A stretch of DNA of 64,000 nucleotides from Rippkaea orientalis PCC 8801 (GCF_000021805.1 NC_011726.1:310001-374000); one strand, 5' to 3'. Positions 28,035 to 36,605 are shown, counted from the stretch's first letter. Notes: generated by a model not told the origin, from the sequence alone. Translations and numbers: made by a program.

Positions 28035-28424
28035 ATGTATCAAACCAATTTGGCTTTACCCGAAGACTCACCTTTGCAGGAGTTTTTAGCAACTTTGCCC
28101 CTCAAATATAGGACAATTGTGGCTCTTGCTTATTTTACTTCCTCGAAAATTATTGATATTTTATCGCTAAAAATCAGTGATATTGATGCTGATAAAATCC
28201 TTATTGTTCAATCAGACTCTGGTTTTAGTAAGTTAGTCCCTATTAATCCCTTATTAAGACCTTATTTAACGATTTATCTCGATGGAATGGGTCAAAAATC
28301 TACTGAATTTGTCTTTGCTAATTCAGTAGGAGAATCAATGGATAGTATGTCAGTTTTTGAGGTACTCAAGCTAGTGGCACGTCAAATTAATTTCCCAGAG
28401 GTTTATCTCTTTGTGCTGAGCTAA
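28035..28424 (+). CDS. Degenerate tyrosine-recombinase (phage integrase)-like protein
   Basis: A 129-residue protein resembling the catalytic domain of tyrosine recombinases: LPLKYRTIVALAYFTSSKIIDILSLKISDIDADKILIVQS parallels the usual R-hosting helix and first beta strands. The first catalytic Arg is replaced (TSSKI where active enzymes have GLRxxE), and the HxxR and Tyr motifs are missing because the frame ends early. It is therefore an inactive relic or repurposed domain. Its stop is 44 bases from the 3' end of tRNA-Ala, the classic site for integrase genes. Confidence in the family is moderate. Confidence 0.6.
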   Translation: MYQTNLALPEDSPLQEFLATLPLKYRTIVALAYFTSSKIIDILSLKISDIDADKILIVQSDSGFSKLVPINPLLRPYLTIYLDGMGQKSTEFVFANSVGESMDSMSVFEVLKLVARQINFPEVYLFVLS

Positions 28425-28467
28425 TAATCCTCTAAATGGAGGTTATCTATTCTTAGTCATACTATGA

Positions 28468-28540
28468 TGGAGAATAGGGGATTTGAACCCCTGACCTCTG
28501 CGGTGCGATCGCAGCACTCTACCAACTGAGCTAATTCCCC
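28468..28540 (-). tRNA. tRNA-Ala(CGC)
   Basis: A 73-base cloverleaf folds on the minus strand. Acceptor GGGGAAT pairs with ATTCTCC and includes the G3-U70 pair that marks alanine tRNAs. D-stem GCTC/GAGT, anticodon stem CTGCG/CGCAG with loop ATCGCAC (anticodon CGC, reads GCG), T-arm AGGGG/CCCCT with TTCAAAT. Discriminator A; CCA not encoded. A HIP1 octamer (28505-28512) spans the anticodon arm. Confidence 0.95.
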
Positions 28541-28573
28541 ACAACATTGCGCGGTCTATTATTGTAACATTGA

Positions 28574-28882
28574 ATGCTAATTTTTGTGATCTCTTGTAAT
28601 TTACTGCTGACTCTGTGCATTTCTTATCTGGCTTTTCGTCTTTGGAAATTGCACTGTTTTCTCAAGAAAATGACCAAGAATTTGACTAAATTTGAACGGT
28701 GTCTCTATCGTCTTTTTAATCAGGCTCCAGAGTCAATTCTACAGAAACAAGAAGGAATCTATCAACTCAGACACCGCTATCAAAAATTGCTCAAGGAACT
28801 CCAGACAATTAAGACAATTTTACGAATCTTTAATCTAGGGTTACGCATCCGAAGTCGGAAATCAGTAAGTCAGCCTAATTAA
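28574..28882 (+). CDS. Small membrane-anchored protein, unknown function
   Basis: A 102-residue protein with one N-terminal hydrophobic helix (MLIFVISCNLLLTLCISYLAFRLW, about 1-24) followed by a strongly basic helical region (FLKKMTKNLTKFERCLYRLF; LRHRYQKLLKELQTIKTILRI; RIRSRKS). Topology: single-pass with a positively charged cytoplasmic domain able to form a coiled coil. No known motif. It starts 33 bases after the tRNA-Ala 5' end, on the opposite strand. Confidence 0.6.
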   Translation: MLIFVISCNLLLTLCISYLAFRLWKLHCFLKKMTKNLTKFERCLYRLFNQAPESILQKQEGIYQLRHRYQKLLKELQTIKTILRIFNLGLRIRSRKSVSQPN

Positions 28883-29008
28883 CTCAGTTCGAGGTATTGA
28901 GTTAGGAGTTAGGAGTTAGGAGTTGGCTTATTTTTAACAAGATTATGGGTGTTTTAGACAACGATTGGTATAATGGATAATTGTTAAAAGAGACTAAGGT
29001 GAACTATC

Positions 29009-29353
29009 ATGAGCGATCTAAAACAACAAAAGTGTGTACCTTGTCATGGTAATGATCCGGCTCTGACTCTAATAGAAATTGAACAGTTAAAACCCCAGAT
29101 TCCTGGTTGGTCAATTGTTGAGAAACAAGGACAATTACAGTTAGAAAAAATCTATAAATTTTCAGATTTTCAACAAGCCATTACCTTTACTAATGCCGTG
29201 GGGAATATTGCCGAAGACGAGGGACACCATCCCGCATTACTAACGGAATGGGGAAAAGTAACCGTTTCCTGGTGGACTCATGCGATTAACGGGTTACATG
29301 AAAATGACTTTATCATGGCAGCTAAAACCGACGAAATTTACGCAAAAAGGTAA
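29009..29353 (+). CDS. phhB: 4a-hydroxytetrahydrobiopterin dehydratase (PCD/DCoH)
   Basis: A 114-residue pterin-4a-carbinolamine dehydratase. Signature EDEGHHPALLTEWGKVTVSWWTHAINGLHENDF (about 71-103) contains the catalytic His pair and the W-T-H motif. An extra N-terminal CVPCHG segment is common in cyanobacterial members. It recycles the pterin cofactor of aromatic amino acid hydroxylases; in bacteria lacking those it may serve another pterin (molybdopterin-related) role. Converges with the Crp/Fnr gene seven bases later. Confidence 0.92.
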   Translation: MSDLKQQKCVPCHGNDPALTLIEIEQLKPQIPGWSIVEKQGQLQLEKIYKFSDFQQAITFTNAVGNIAEDEGHHPALLTEWGKVTVSWWTHAINGLHENDFIMAAKTDEIYAKR

Positions 29354-29360
29354 TGGTTGA

Positions 29361-29963
29361 TTAATCTTTAAAACAAATATGGCGATCGCTGTCAATATGC
29401 AGCCATCCTTGTCGTTGAAACTCTCCCAATAAGCGGGTAATGGTAACTCTGGTTGTTCCAATAGCACTAGCGAGGTTTTGATGGGTTAAACGAACTCTTA
29501 ACCGACTGCCTTGTGGGGTGGGTTCTCCTATTTCTTGTTGGAGTAGATGTAATAATTGCTGTAGCCTATCTTCAACTCGTTTTAATCCGGCGATCGCCAG
29601 TAAAGCTTCGGTTTGTCTCATGCGCTGGACAACCTTGGTTAATACCTGTTGAGCTAATTGAGGAGAGGCCTCTATTTCTGCTAGATGATACCATCTCAGA
29701 TAAACTTCTGACAAAGCTTTTGCTTGGTAGGACTCCATATAGGTCAACCAAGAACCAAAAAAGGTGGAAGGTTGAGCCCAACCGAGTAAAATCTCTTCTC
29801 CTTGAGGGGTGAGTTGGCTTAATTGAGTAATTCCGCGATATACTTGCCAAACTCCTTCTGATGCTAGGGGAATTTCCTCGCCGCGATCATAAAAATGTAG
29901 CCGCCGTGCCTCATTTCCTTCGTGGGAAGATAGGGGTTGAAGCAGATCGTGAGTTAGGAGCAT
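29361..29963 (-). CDS. Crp/Fnr-family transcriptional regulator
   Basis: A 200-residue regulator from ATG 29963 (MLLTHDLLQPL); a longer reading to 30008 adds 15 residues and is not excluded. An N-terminal cyclic-nucleotide-type beta-barrel (YDRGEEIPLASEGVWQVYRGITQLSQLTPQGEEILLG) is followed by a dimer helix and a winged helix-turn-helix: RVRLTHQNLASAIGTTRVTITRLLGEFQRQGWL (about 154-186). The ligand-binding signature for cAMP is absent, so the effector is unknown. No cysteines suggest an Fe-S sensor. Confidence 0.85.
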   Translation of the reverse strand: MLLTHDLLQPLSSHEGNEARRLHFYDRGEEIPLASEGVWQVYRGITQLSQLTPQGEEILLGWAQPSTFFGSWLTYMESYQAKALSEVYLRWYHLAEIEASPQLAQQVLTKVVQRMRQTEALLAIAGLKRVEDRLQQLLHLLQQEIGEPTPQGSRLRVRLTHQNLASAIGTTRVTITRLLGEFQRQGWLHIDSDRHICFKD

Positions 29964-30073
29964 ATCGATGTTAAGTCTTCCTGCCGTCAAACAGCAATAA
30001 TTTACCAACTAGAGTAAACGATAGAGGTAAACGTTAGGTAATCAAGAGATTAAAGATTGTTGTTGACTTTTGT

Positions 30074-30192
30074 AAAGTGATTCTATTGAAGGTGGGCATT
30101 GTCCACCAAAAAGTTGAAATGCTGATGTAAAGATTATTGTGGGCATTGCCGACCCTACAGATATTGTTCGTTTAATTATGCCGACCTACTTA
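30074..30192. repeat. MITE-like repeat, copy A
   Basis: About 119 bases that align along their length with copy B (51017-51143): AAGTGATT start, GGTGGGCATTGTCCACC hairpin, AGATTATTGT, and ATTGTTCGTTTAATTATGCC followed by GACCTACT at the right end. The right end is nearly identical to the ends of copies B and C. The left end is diverged. Confidence 0.6.
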
Positions 30193-30245
30193 TAAGTTTT
30201 AATGATATTAAAGAGAGGATGCGTTCCCAACGCATCCCATAGGGT

Positions 30246-31079
30246 TTAGTTATCCCGATGAATAATTGTTCCTGCGTGTTCACCATTAACCGCAGCAATA
30301 ATTGTTTCCGGTTCAAGTCCATTAACAATTTGAACCTGATGAATTAGACGAGAATGATCCAATAAATTGAGGAGAATGCGTTCAAAGGGTAAGGTTTCAA
30401 AGTTCCCCTTTCTTAACTCTGTTGTTGAAATTTCTGGAATAAAATTTGCGTCTGCATGAAGGTTAGGATCACGATCATAGAGTCCCTTAACATCCTTAAC
30501 TAAGGTAACACTTTGACAACCAAAACATTCTGCTAACAAAAACGAACCCGCATCACTACCGTGGGGAGGAATACGTCCAATTTCTGGGGGATGTTCCCAT
30601 AAAGAATAGGGAGGAACCCCGGTGAAAATAACCCCAGGAACACTACGAATAAACAGGGGTAATAAATGACCAAAAACTTCTGGAGGAATGGCTACAACGC
30701 CGTAGGGAGCTAACAGAGCTCCTAAAATGTGGGCATTGCCTAACGCATCTGCTTGAGCTAATTCTGCTAACACTCCTGATGGCATTCCTAAATCAATACC
30801 AATGGAGAAAACATGACGGGTTCTTGCTCCTCCTCCCGTGCCAATAATCAATTTTTTTGACCCTAAGAGCGTGCCTAATACTTCAACGACTGGATGAGTC
30901 GCTACTCGTCCTTTGTCGAGAATAGAACGTCCTCCTATTTTCACCACATAGGTATCAGGAAGCATCCGAATTACTGGAACTTCTGTGGATTTTTGAACCT
31001 CTTTATCGAGTAAACTTTCCCGCATCAACATAGAATTTAGATGATGGCGTAGATCGTTGTTGCTTACAGTTTCAGTCAT
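30246..31079 (-). CDS. Molybdenum storage protein subunit, MosA-like
   Basis: A 277-residue amino-acid-kinase-fold protein. Visible: VVKIGGRSILDKGR (about 45-58), IIGTGGGARTRHVFSIGIDLGMPSG (about 78-102), PPYSLWE, RIPPHGSDAGSFLLAECFG (about 178-196), VKDVKGLYDRDPN and VNGLEPETIIAAVNGEHAGTII. This pattern matches the alpha and beta subunits of the Azotobacter molybdenum storage protein, which uses ATP to pack polyoxomolybdate clusters inside a heterohexamer cage, rather than UMP kinase. The second subunit gene lies 78 bases upstream. Start ATG 31079 is clear. A role in supplying Mo to nitrogenase is inference. Confidence 0.82.
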   Translation of the reverse strand: MTETVSNNDLRHHLNSMLMRESLLDKEVQKSTEVPVIRMLPDTYVVKIGGRSILDKGRVATHPVVEVLGTLLGSKKLIIGTGGGARTRHVFSIGIDLGMPSGVLAELAQADALGNAHILGALLAPYGVVAIPPEVFGHLLPLFIRSVPGVIFTGVPPYSLWEHPPEIGRIPPHGSDAGSFLLAECFGCQSVTLVKDVKGLYDRDPNLHADANFIPEISTTELRKGNFETLPFERILLNLLDHSRLIHQVQIVNGLEPETIIAAVNGEHAGTIIHRDN

Positions 31080-31157
31080 AGTTAATTACAAAATGAGTTC
31101 GGGGTTAGGAGTTCGGAGTGAGGAGTAAGTTTTCCTTTTTTCTTTCATGCAGTGGCG

Positions 31158-31997
31158 TTAATCGGCATAAATTTCGGTGCCAACGTCTTCCCCGTTGAGA
31201 GCACGGGTTAAATTGCCTCGAATGAGTCCATTAATCACCCGAATGGAACGACGATTTTTGGCTCTTTCCATGAAATCTAAGACGGGTCTTTCTACGACGA
31301 CATCTTGTAAATCTAAGGCTTTTAATTCTTGGACAGAAATGCGTTTAATAAACTTAGCATTGATTTCTTTTTTGGGATCAGCCGTATATAACCCTTCTTC
31401 ATCTTTAATAAAAATCATCGACCTTGCTCCAAATACTTCGCTAACCAAATAAGCTCCGGTATCAGTACGATGGGGAGGAATGCGTCCAACTGTTGGGTTT
31501 TCATGCCAAAAAGTATAGGGAGGCATTCCAAAGAAAATAACGGCTCCTCTTTCGGCTAAATAATGCGCCATTTGTCCGAATTGTACGGGTTCAATAAAGG
31601 GGATACCATGCTTAGCTAATAAATAATAAATAATGCGGGCATTCTGCATACTCACGAAGGTTCCTAACACACTTAAAACTCCGGTAGGTAGTCCTAAATC
31701 AACCCCCACACTATAGGCATGACGGGCTCTAGTTCCGCCGCCTGTTCCGATAATCATCTCATGAGTCCCTAAGTTTTCCACCAGTTCTTCAATTAAGGGA
31801 AAAACGGCGGCTCGACCTCGATCAATAAAGCTTTGTCCCCCAATTTTTAAGACATTAGCATTCGGTAAAATTTTAATCGGGGCTTCCCGTTCGGTTTCTG
31901 ATAAAACGTCTTTATTACTGAGGGAACCCAGTACCAAAGATTGACCTAATTCTGAGAGTAATTGATTGTCTAGGGCAAGGGTAGAAGTTTTCATCAT
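31158..31997 (-). CDS. Molybdenum storage protein subunit, MosB-like
   Basis: A 279-residue paralogue of the next gene. ILPNANVLKIGGQSFIDRGRAAVFPLIEEL (about 42-71), IIGTGGGTRARHAYSVGVDLGLPTGVLSVLG, MPPYTFWHENPTVGRIPPHRTDTGAYLVSEVFG, FIKDEEGLYTADPKKEINAKFI, and a C-terminus GNLTRALNGEDVGTEIYAD resemble MosB more than MosA. MosA and MosB of Azotobacter form an (alpha-beta)3 cage; two adjacent diverged copies here fit that quaternary arrangement. It starts 17 bases after the methyltransferase gene, indicating one operon. Bound metal (Mo or W) cannot be told. Confidence 0.82.
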   Translation of the reverse strand: MMKTSTLALDNQLLSELGQSLVLGSLSNKDVLSETEREAPIKILPNANVLKIGGQSFIDRGRAAVFPLIEELVENLGTHEMIIGTGGGTRARHAYSVGVDLGLPTGVLSVLGTFVSMQNARIIYYLLAKHGIPFIEPVQFGQMAHYLAERGAVIFFGMPPYTFWHENPTVGRIPPHRTDTGAYLVSEVFGARSMIFIKDEEGLYTADPKKEINAKFIKRISVQELKALDLQDVVVERPVLDFMERAKNRRSIRVINGLIRGNLTRALNGEDVGTEIYAD

Positions 31998-32014
31998 GAT
32001 TCAGTCAATAGGGG

Positions 32015-32839
32015 TTATTCTTGAGGGTAAAGCCAAAAGCCTTCGAGGATATAAGCTTCCTCTGATTCGATGGGTTGATCGAGGCTACCAAAGGTATTTT
32101 TTGCCCAAGTTTCTAACTCATTGAGCAAGGTTTCTTTGACCGAAATTGAGGGTTCTATGCCACCAATTCCGGCTTTTTCTTGCCAACGGGTGAGGGAATG
32201 TTGGGGGGTACTGACGACTGTCCAACGAAATACTTCTAGGGGGTCTATTCTTTTGATACCCGGTTGGCTAAATAATTCTTGAAGTCGTTGATGTTTGCTT
32301 TCTTTTTTGCGTTGTGGAAAACCGTTTTCTTGTAGTCTGCGTTGCATTTCTTGTCGCATCTTTGCTTTCATTCCTTCCCTATCCCGTTGGATACTTCCGA
32401 GTAATAATACTGCTCCTTCTCGATGAGCAACACGGAAGCTTTCTTTAATGATATGCTCTTCATTGAGTAGGTGGATAGTTCGGGAACTAAAGATCACTTT
32501 AGCCGTGCCATTAGCAACCGGCCAAGGGTCATTGCCATCCGCTTGTAGTAACCTACAATTATCCGGTTGAACGGGCAATTTTTGGCGGAAAATATCGAGC
32601 ATTTCTGAGGAAAGATCAAAGCCTAAATATTGATAAGGAGATGCGATTAACCATTGACCAATCATCCCAGTTCCTGCACCAATTTCAACGATTAAATCTC
32701 CAGGTTTAAGGTCAGCGATCGCTACAATTTTTTCGGCAATAGCACAACAACATTCAGGGGATAATCCTACGCGCAAGTCGTAGCTTTGTGCTTGGTCTTT
32801 AAAAGAGGCGTGGCTAGATTTCAAGGTTGAATCTGACAA
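32015..32839 (-). CDS. Class I SAM methyltransferase, first gene of the Mos operon
   Basis: A 274-residue methyltransferase. Motif I is LIVEIGAGTGMIGQWLI (about 49-65), then YLGFDLSSEMLDIFRQKL, ADGNDPWPVANGTAKVIFSSRTIHLLNEE, and a C-terminal helical region (about 160-274) rich in Arg/Lys/Gln (KAKMRQEMQRRLQENG). The start appears to be TTG (MSDSTLKSSHASFKDQAQSYD follows). Cys-Cys-Cys at about 30-32 (PECCCAIAEK) is unusual and could bind metal. It lies 17 bases upstream of the MosB-like gene. Substrate unknown; a link to molybdate handling rests on position only. Confidence 0.75.
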   Translation of the reverse strand: MSDSTLKSSHASFKDQAQSYDLRVGLSPECCCAIAEKIVAIADLKPGDLIVEIGAGTGMIGQWLIASPYQYLGFDLSSEMLDIFRQKLPVQPDNCRLLQADGNDPWPVANGTAKVIFSSRTIHLLNEEHIIKESFRVAHREGAVLLLGSIQRDREGMKAKMRQEMQRRLQENGFPQRKKESKHQRLQELFSQPGIKRIDPLEVFRWTVVSTPQHSLTRWQEKAGIGGIEPSISVKETLLNELETWAKNTFGSLDQPIESEEAYILEGFWLYPQE

Positions 32840-33168
32840 AGTTACTACAATATTTCCTTACTTTATGCTTTTTGGCGACATTTTTTTTCTTAGTTATCGT
32901 TTATTTAATAATTTTTGATGATTCTTAATAAAAAAAATTAATTATTCACGATCAATAGTTAATCATTATCTTAAAGAGTCATTCTATTGAATTTTAACTG
33001 GGAACCACAAGCGATCGCCCAGTTCAATGAGGAGAGTATAAATTCCTTGCTAAAAGTCAACCCTGCTCATGTTAAAATAATATTAAGTTTTTTGGCGAAT
33101 CCCTGCCTATTGAATCCGAAAGCAACACTTTGACTACCTTATTACCCTTAGAGTTTCAAAGCAATCAA
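32840..33168. other. Divergent intergenic region upstream of the Mos operon
   Basis: About 330 very AT-rich bases between the methyltransferase (-) and DUF2141 (+) genes. It includes one HIP1 site (33011-33018) and T-runs at 32880-32890. Promoters for both directions must lie here; no molybdate-type operator could be recognised by eye. Confidence 0.35.
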
Positions 33169-33627
33169 ATGAAATTCCCTTATCAGATCACTCATTTTTG
33201 GCTACCCATGGGAGTAGCCTTAAGTCTCAGTCAACCGGTTGACGCAAGTTTAAACAGTAATCTAACTGTAGAAATTTCTGGTTTAAATAACCAGAGTGGA
33301 CAGGTTTGCTTGAGTTTATTTGCCAGTAGTCGAGGGTTTCCCAATAGTAAAGAAGATGCAGTCCAAACACAATGCGTCAAAATTACCAACACCCCCTTGC
33401 AGGTAACGTTTGATAATTTGTCACCAAAAACCTATGCAGTCGCTGTCTTTTGGGATGATAACGGAGATGGTGAACTTAATCGTAATTTTTTAGGGATTCC
33501 TACCGAAAAATTCGGGTTTTCTAGTAATCCTGTGATTAAGACTGGCCCGCCTAAATTTGGAGAGTCAGCCATTCTTGTATCAGGAAAAAACACGAAGATT
33601 CAGATTCAACTGCGATCGCTGATCTAA
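33169..33627 (+). CDS. DUF2141 domain secreted protein
   Basis: A 152-residue exported protein from ATG 33169; an earlier TTG adds 13 residues and was rejected because the ATG gives a good signal peptide (MKFPYQITHFWLPMGVALSL, cleavage near PVDA). The mature part is an all-beta domain: LTVEISGLNNQSGQVCLSLF, FDNLSPKTYAVAVFWDDNGDGELNRNFLGIPTEKFGFSSN, and GPPKFGESAILV, matching DUF2141. Family function is unknown. A strong terminator follows. Confidence 0.85.
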   Translation: MKFPYQITHFWLPMGVALSLSQPVDASLNSNLTVEISGLNNQSGQVCLSLFASSRGFPNSKEDAVQTQCVKITNTPLQVTFDNLSPKTYAVAVFWDDNGDGELNRNFLGIPTEKFGFSSNPVIKTGPPKFGESAILVSGKNTKIQIQLRSLI

Positions 33628-33650
33628 ATCATTTATCATCAAAAGCTAAC

Positions 33651-33690
33651 AATAGGGACAAGGAAAAACTTTCTTTGCCCCTATTTTATT
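33651..33690 (+). terminator. Rho-independent terminator after the DUF2141 gene
   Basis: AATAGGG (33651-33657) pairs with CCCTATT (33679-33685); the inner CAAgGAAA/TTTCtTTG extends the stem. T-rich sequence follows. It lies 24 bases after the stop. Confidence 0.75.
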
Positions 33691-33791
33691 AAGAATTTAT
33701 GAATAAATATCACCTGAACATTGGAGTTATATTAGAGTTTGAGGAACCCCAAGAGGTAGAGTTGCTGCCATAACTGCAATGGTAAAAAATA

Positions 33792-34292
33792 ATGAACCGA
33801 TTGACTTGTTTTTGTTTAGGATTATCAGGATTTTTAATGTCCTTAACCCCTTTACCCGCTTTCAGTGCTGAGAAAGTCTATTTGATTTATGAATCTTTTA
33901 GATTTACCCTGTCAATAGATGCGTTAGAAATTTATGCCAATGAAGGGAGAATTACCAAAGAATTTGCCTTTTATGCCAGTCGGTTTGATGAAAAAACGTT
34001 AATTGAACTCAGAGAAACTTTACAAAAACGTCACACCATTGATGGCGTTAGATTTTCTCGGTTATTGAAGACTCCTTTAATGGAAGATTTATTAAAAAGT
34101 ATGGGGAAAATTTTTAGTACCCATCCTAATTACAACGGATTTTATGCCATTCGCGGAGCCTTAGTTTTAGCAGCAATTCATCAAGATGAGGACGGATGGA
34201 CAGCCATTGATGTTATGCGTCATTTTCCGACAAAAAGCATTTCTATCGATACCCAACTCGCTGCAAAAATGCTCAAAAATAGTCAATTTTAA
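33792..34292 (+). CDS. DUF1400 domain exported protein
   Basis: A 166-residue protein with signal peptide (MNRLTCFCLGLSGFLMSLTP, cleavage near FSA). The rest is the DUF1400 domain found at the N-terminus of cyanobacterial alpha/beta hydrolases: VYLIYESFRFTLSIDALEIYANEGRI, FAFYASRF, LRETLQKRHTIDGVRFSRLLKTPLMEDLLKSMGKIF, YAIRGALVLAAIHQDEDGWTAIDVMRHFPTKSI. The hydrolase domain itself is absent, so this is a stand-alone version or a truncated descendant. It is followed by the carotenoid oxygenase gene after 11 bases, probably in one transcript. Confidence 0.82.
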   Translation: MNRLTCFCLGLSGFLMSLTPLPAFSAEKVYLIYESFRFTLSIDALEIYANEGRITKEFAFYASRFDEKTLIELRETLQKRHTIDGVRFSRLLKTPLMEDLLKSMGKIFSTHPNYNGFYAIRGALVLAAIHQDEDGWTAIDVMRHFPTKSISIDTQLAAKMLKNSQF

Positions 34293-34303
34293 AGCTAATT
34301 ATT

Positions 34304-35767
34304 ATGAATAGAAGAAAGTTTTTAATTCAATCTTCTCTGGCTGCCGTTGCTGCGATTACTTGGGATCATTTACCCAGTCAATCCACTCCTGTTTATAAGC
34401 ATTATAAGCATTATAAAAGCTGGAAAAGTGATAATAGTTTTCTCAAAGGAATTAATGAACCTGTTTTTGCTGAAATCGAGCTTGATAACTTAAAAATATC
34501 AGGAACAATTCCTCAGCAATTACAAGGAATGTACGTCCGTAACGGACCCAATCCTATGTTTAAACCTACCTCCTATAACTATCCCCTAGAAGGGGATGGA
34601 ATGGTTCATGGAATGTATTTTGATCAAGGAAAAATTGGCTACAAAAATCGCTGGATACAAACCCGTGGACTAGCTTATGAAAGGTTTGAAGGCAAGGAAC
34701 TAGCTGAATTAAAATTTAAAAACTATGCAAATACTAATATTATTGGCTACGGGGATAAACTTTTAGCTTTATATGAAGTGGGTTTACCCTATCAAATGGA
34801 TAAAAATTTAGAAACCATTGGAGAATGGAATTTCCAAGGAAAATTAGAACAGTCAATGACAGCGCATCCGAAATTTGATCCTGAAACGGGAGAATTACAC
34901 TTTTATCAATATTCATTTTTTAATACGCCCTATTTGCATTATTATATTGCCAATCAAAAAGGAGAGATAGTTAGAAAATCTCCCATTGAAATTGCGAATC
35001 CTGTGTTAATTCATGATATGGTTCTTACCAAGAATTACGCCATATTTTTTGACTGTCCTTTAGTCTTTAATATGTCAAAAGCTAAAGCGAATAAAACCCC
35101 TTTTATGTGGCAACCCGAAGCAGGAACAAAGATTATTTTAGTTGATCGTCATAATCCCAATAAAAAGCCGATTTATCTGAAAACAGACGCTTTTTGGGTG
35201 TGGCATTTCATGAATGGATTTGAAGAAAACAATAAAATTATTATTGATTTTGTTTACTATCCTAGTATTAACATGGAAAGTCATTGGCAAGCCATGTTAT
35301 CCAATAAATCTAACTTACAAAGAATAATTATTGATCAAAAAACACATCAAATCGTCTCAGAGAAATTAGGAGATCACTATGTTGATTTTCCTAGCATCAA
35401 TACTCAAAAGCTAGGACAAACCTATCGTTTTGGCTATACTCCTCTGATTGATACTGAATTATTATCTCAGAAAAAAAGTCCGAACTATTTCCCTTCCTTA
35501 ATTCAATATGATGTCATGAATAAAACCCATAAAATTCATCAATTTAAACCAGGATGCTACGGAGGAGAACCCGTTTTTATTCCTAACCCTAACTCCCAAT
35601 CGGAGTTAGATGGTTATGTAGCCACTTTTGTTTATAATGAAAATACCAACACCAGTGATTTTGTAATGCTTGATCCCGCTAATTTTGAAAGTGAACCCAT
35701 TGCAACAGTTCATTTGCCTGTTCGGGTTCCTAGTGGTTTTCATGGCAATTGGATCACTGATAGCTAA
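34304..35767 (+). CDS. Carotenoid cleavage oxygenase (apocarotenal oxygenase type)
   Basis: A 487-residue RPE65/CCD-family enzyme. Fe2+ ligands are visible as H188 (MTAHPKFD), H237 (LIHDMV), H301 (WVWHFMNGFEE) and H480 (PSGFHGNW), in the spacing expected. YVRNGPNP near 77-84 and DGMVHGMYF near 98-106 are also conserved. The N-terminus MNRRKFLIQSSLAAVAAIT is a twin-arginine-type signal, so the enzyme may act outside the cytoplasm. Synechocystis relatives cleave apocarotenals to retinal. A short duplicated HYKHYK segment follows the signal. Confidence 0.92.
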   Translation: MNRRKFLIQSSLAAVAAITWDHLPSQSTPVYKHYKHYKSWKSDNSFLKGINEPVFAEIELDNLKISGTIPQQLQGMYVRNGPNPMFKPTSYNYPLEGDGMVHGMYFDQGKIGYKNRWIQTRGLAYERFEGKELAELKFKNYANTNIIGYGDKLLALYEVGLPYQMDKNLETIGEWNFQGKLEQSMTAHPKFDPETGELHFYQYSFFNTPYLHYYIANQKGEIVRKSPIEIANPVLIHDMVLTKNYAIFFDCPLVFNMSKAKANKTPFMWQPEAGTKIILVDRHNPNKKPIYLKTDAFWVWHFMNGFEENNKIIIDFVYYPSINMESHWQAMLSNKSNLQRIIIDQKTHQIVSEKLGDHYVDFPSINTQKLGQTYRFGYTPLIDTELLSQKKSPNYFPSLIQYDVMNKTHKIHQFKPGCYGGEPVFIPNPNSQSELDGYVATFVYNENTNTSDFVMLDPANFESEPIATVHLPVRVPSGFHGNWITDS

Positions 35768-36583
35768 TTACTGTTCACTGATTGCTTTAGCTAATTGAAC
35801 ATGGAGTTTATGACTCGCTTTGTAGGCTAAAAAATGTGCTTGAGGAATCGTTCCTAATAAACTTAAATCCCCGATTAAATCTAATAATTTATGTCGCGCT
35901 GGTTCATTGTCAAATCTTAGAGGAGGATTTAACCATTTTTCGCGATCGCACACTAAAGCATTGTCCAGACTTCCCCCTTTAATCAGCCCCATTTTTTGTA
36001 ACTGTTCAATTTGATCAGCAAAGCCAAACGTTCTAGCTGGAGCGATCGCATCTTCAAAAGATTCTAACCCAGGATTCCAACTATACCACTGATTTCCAAT
36101 AGCTGGATATGGAAAATCAATCCCATAGGTAAACCGAGTTTCCGACGCAGGTAAAGCAGCGACAAACGCATCCCCATCCTGTATCCAAATGGGGTCTAAA
36201 ACAGGAGAACCAGAGGGTAATGATGAGGGAATAATTCCCCCTTGAACCATCGCTTTAACCCATTCTAAAGCAGAGCCATCTAACAAAGGAACTTCCGGTC
36301 CATCAATTTCAATACGGGCATTTTCCACCCCTATCCCTGTTAAGGCTGCTAATAGGTGTTCTACTGTTCGGACTTTCGCCTCTGTGTGACCTAATTCCGT
36401 TGACAAAGTGGTTTGATTAACCGAGGCTACCTCAGCTTTAATAATGGGGTTTTCGGGTAAATCCACGCGGACAAAATAGCGTCCTTCTCCCGGTTTAGCA
36501 GAGGAAATTCTCACCTGAGTGGTTGTCCCAGAATGTAAACCAATTCCTGATACCGTAATAACTTCCTTAATAATAGAACTCAT
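35768..36583 (-). CDS. lpxC: UDP-3-O-acyl-N-acetylglucosamine deacetylase
   Basis: First committed step of lipid A synthesis, zinc-dependent. From the ATG at 36583 ([19 protein letters not shown]) the protein has 271 residues; three more ATG-type choices lie within 12 bases, and GAGGAGA just upstream favours the internal ATG pair. Zinc-site segments: [34 protein letters not shown] and [17 protein letters not shown]. In many cyanobacteria lpxC directly follows omp85 and precedes fabZ-lpxA. Here a DUF2887 gene sits between omp85 and lpxC, and no lpxA or fabZ follows. Confidence 0.95.
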   Translation of the reverse strand: MSSIIKEVITVSGIGLHSGTTTQVRISSAKPGEGRYFVRVDLPENPIIKAEVASVNQTTLSTELGHTEAKVRTVEHLLAALTGIGVENARIEIDGPEVPLLDGSALEWVKAMVQGGIIPSSLPSGSPVLDPIWIQDGDAFVAALPASETRFTYGIDFPYPAIGNQWYSWNPGLESFEDAIAPARTFGFADQIEQLQKMGLIKGGSLDNALVCDREKWLNPPLRFDNEPARHKLLDLIGDLSLLGTIPQAHFLAYKASHKLHVQLAKAISEQ

Positions 36584-36605
36584 CATTCTCCTCATTATTA
36601 TCTAA

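Noticed and set aside
30209-30245. GATGCGTTCCCAACGCATCC palindrome as a terminator for the MosA-like gene
   Set aside because: It resembles the dispersed GGGAACGC repeat (also at 4745-4760) and has no T-run on the minus strand.
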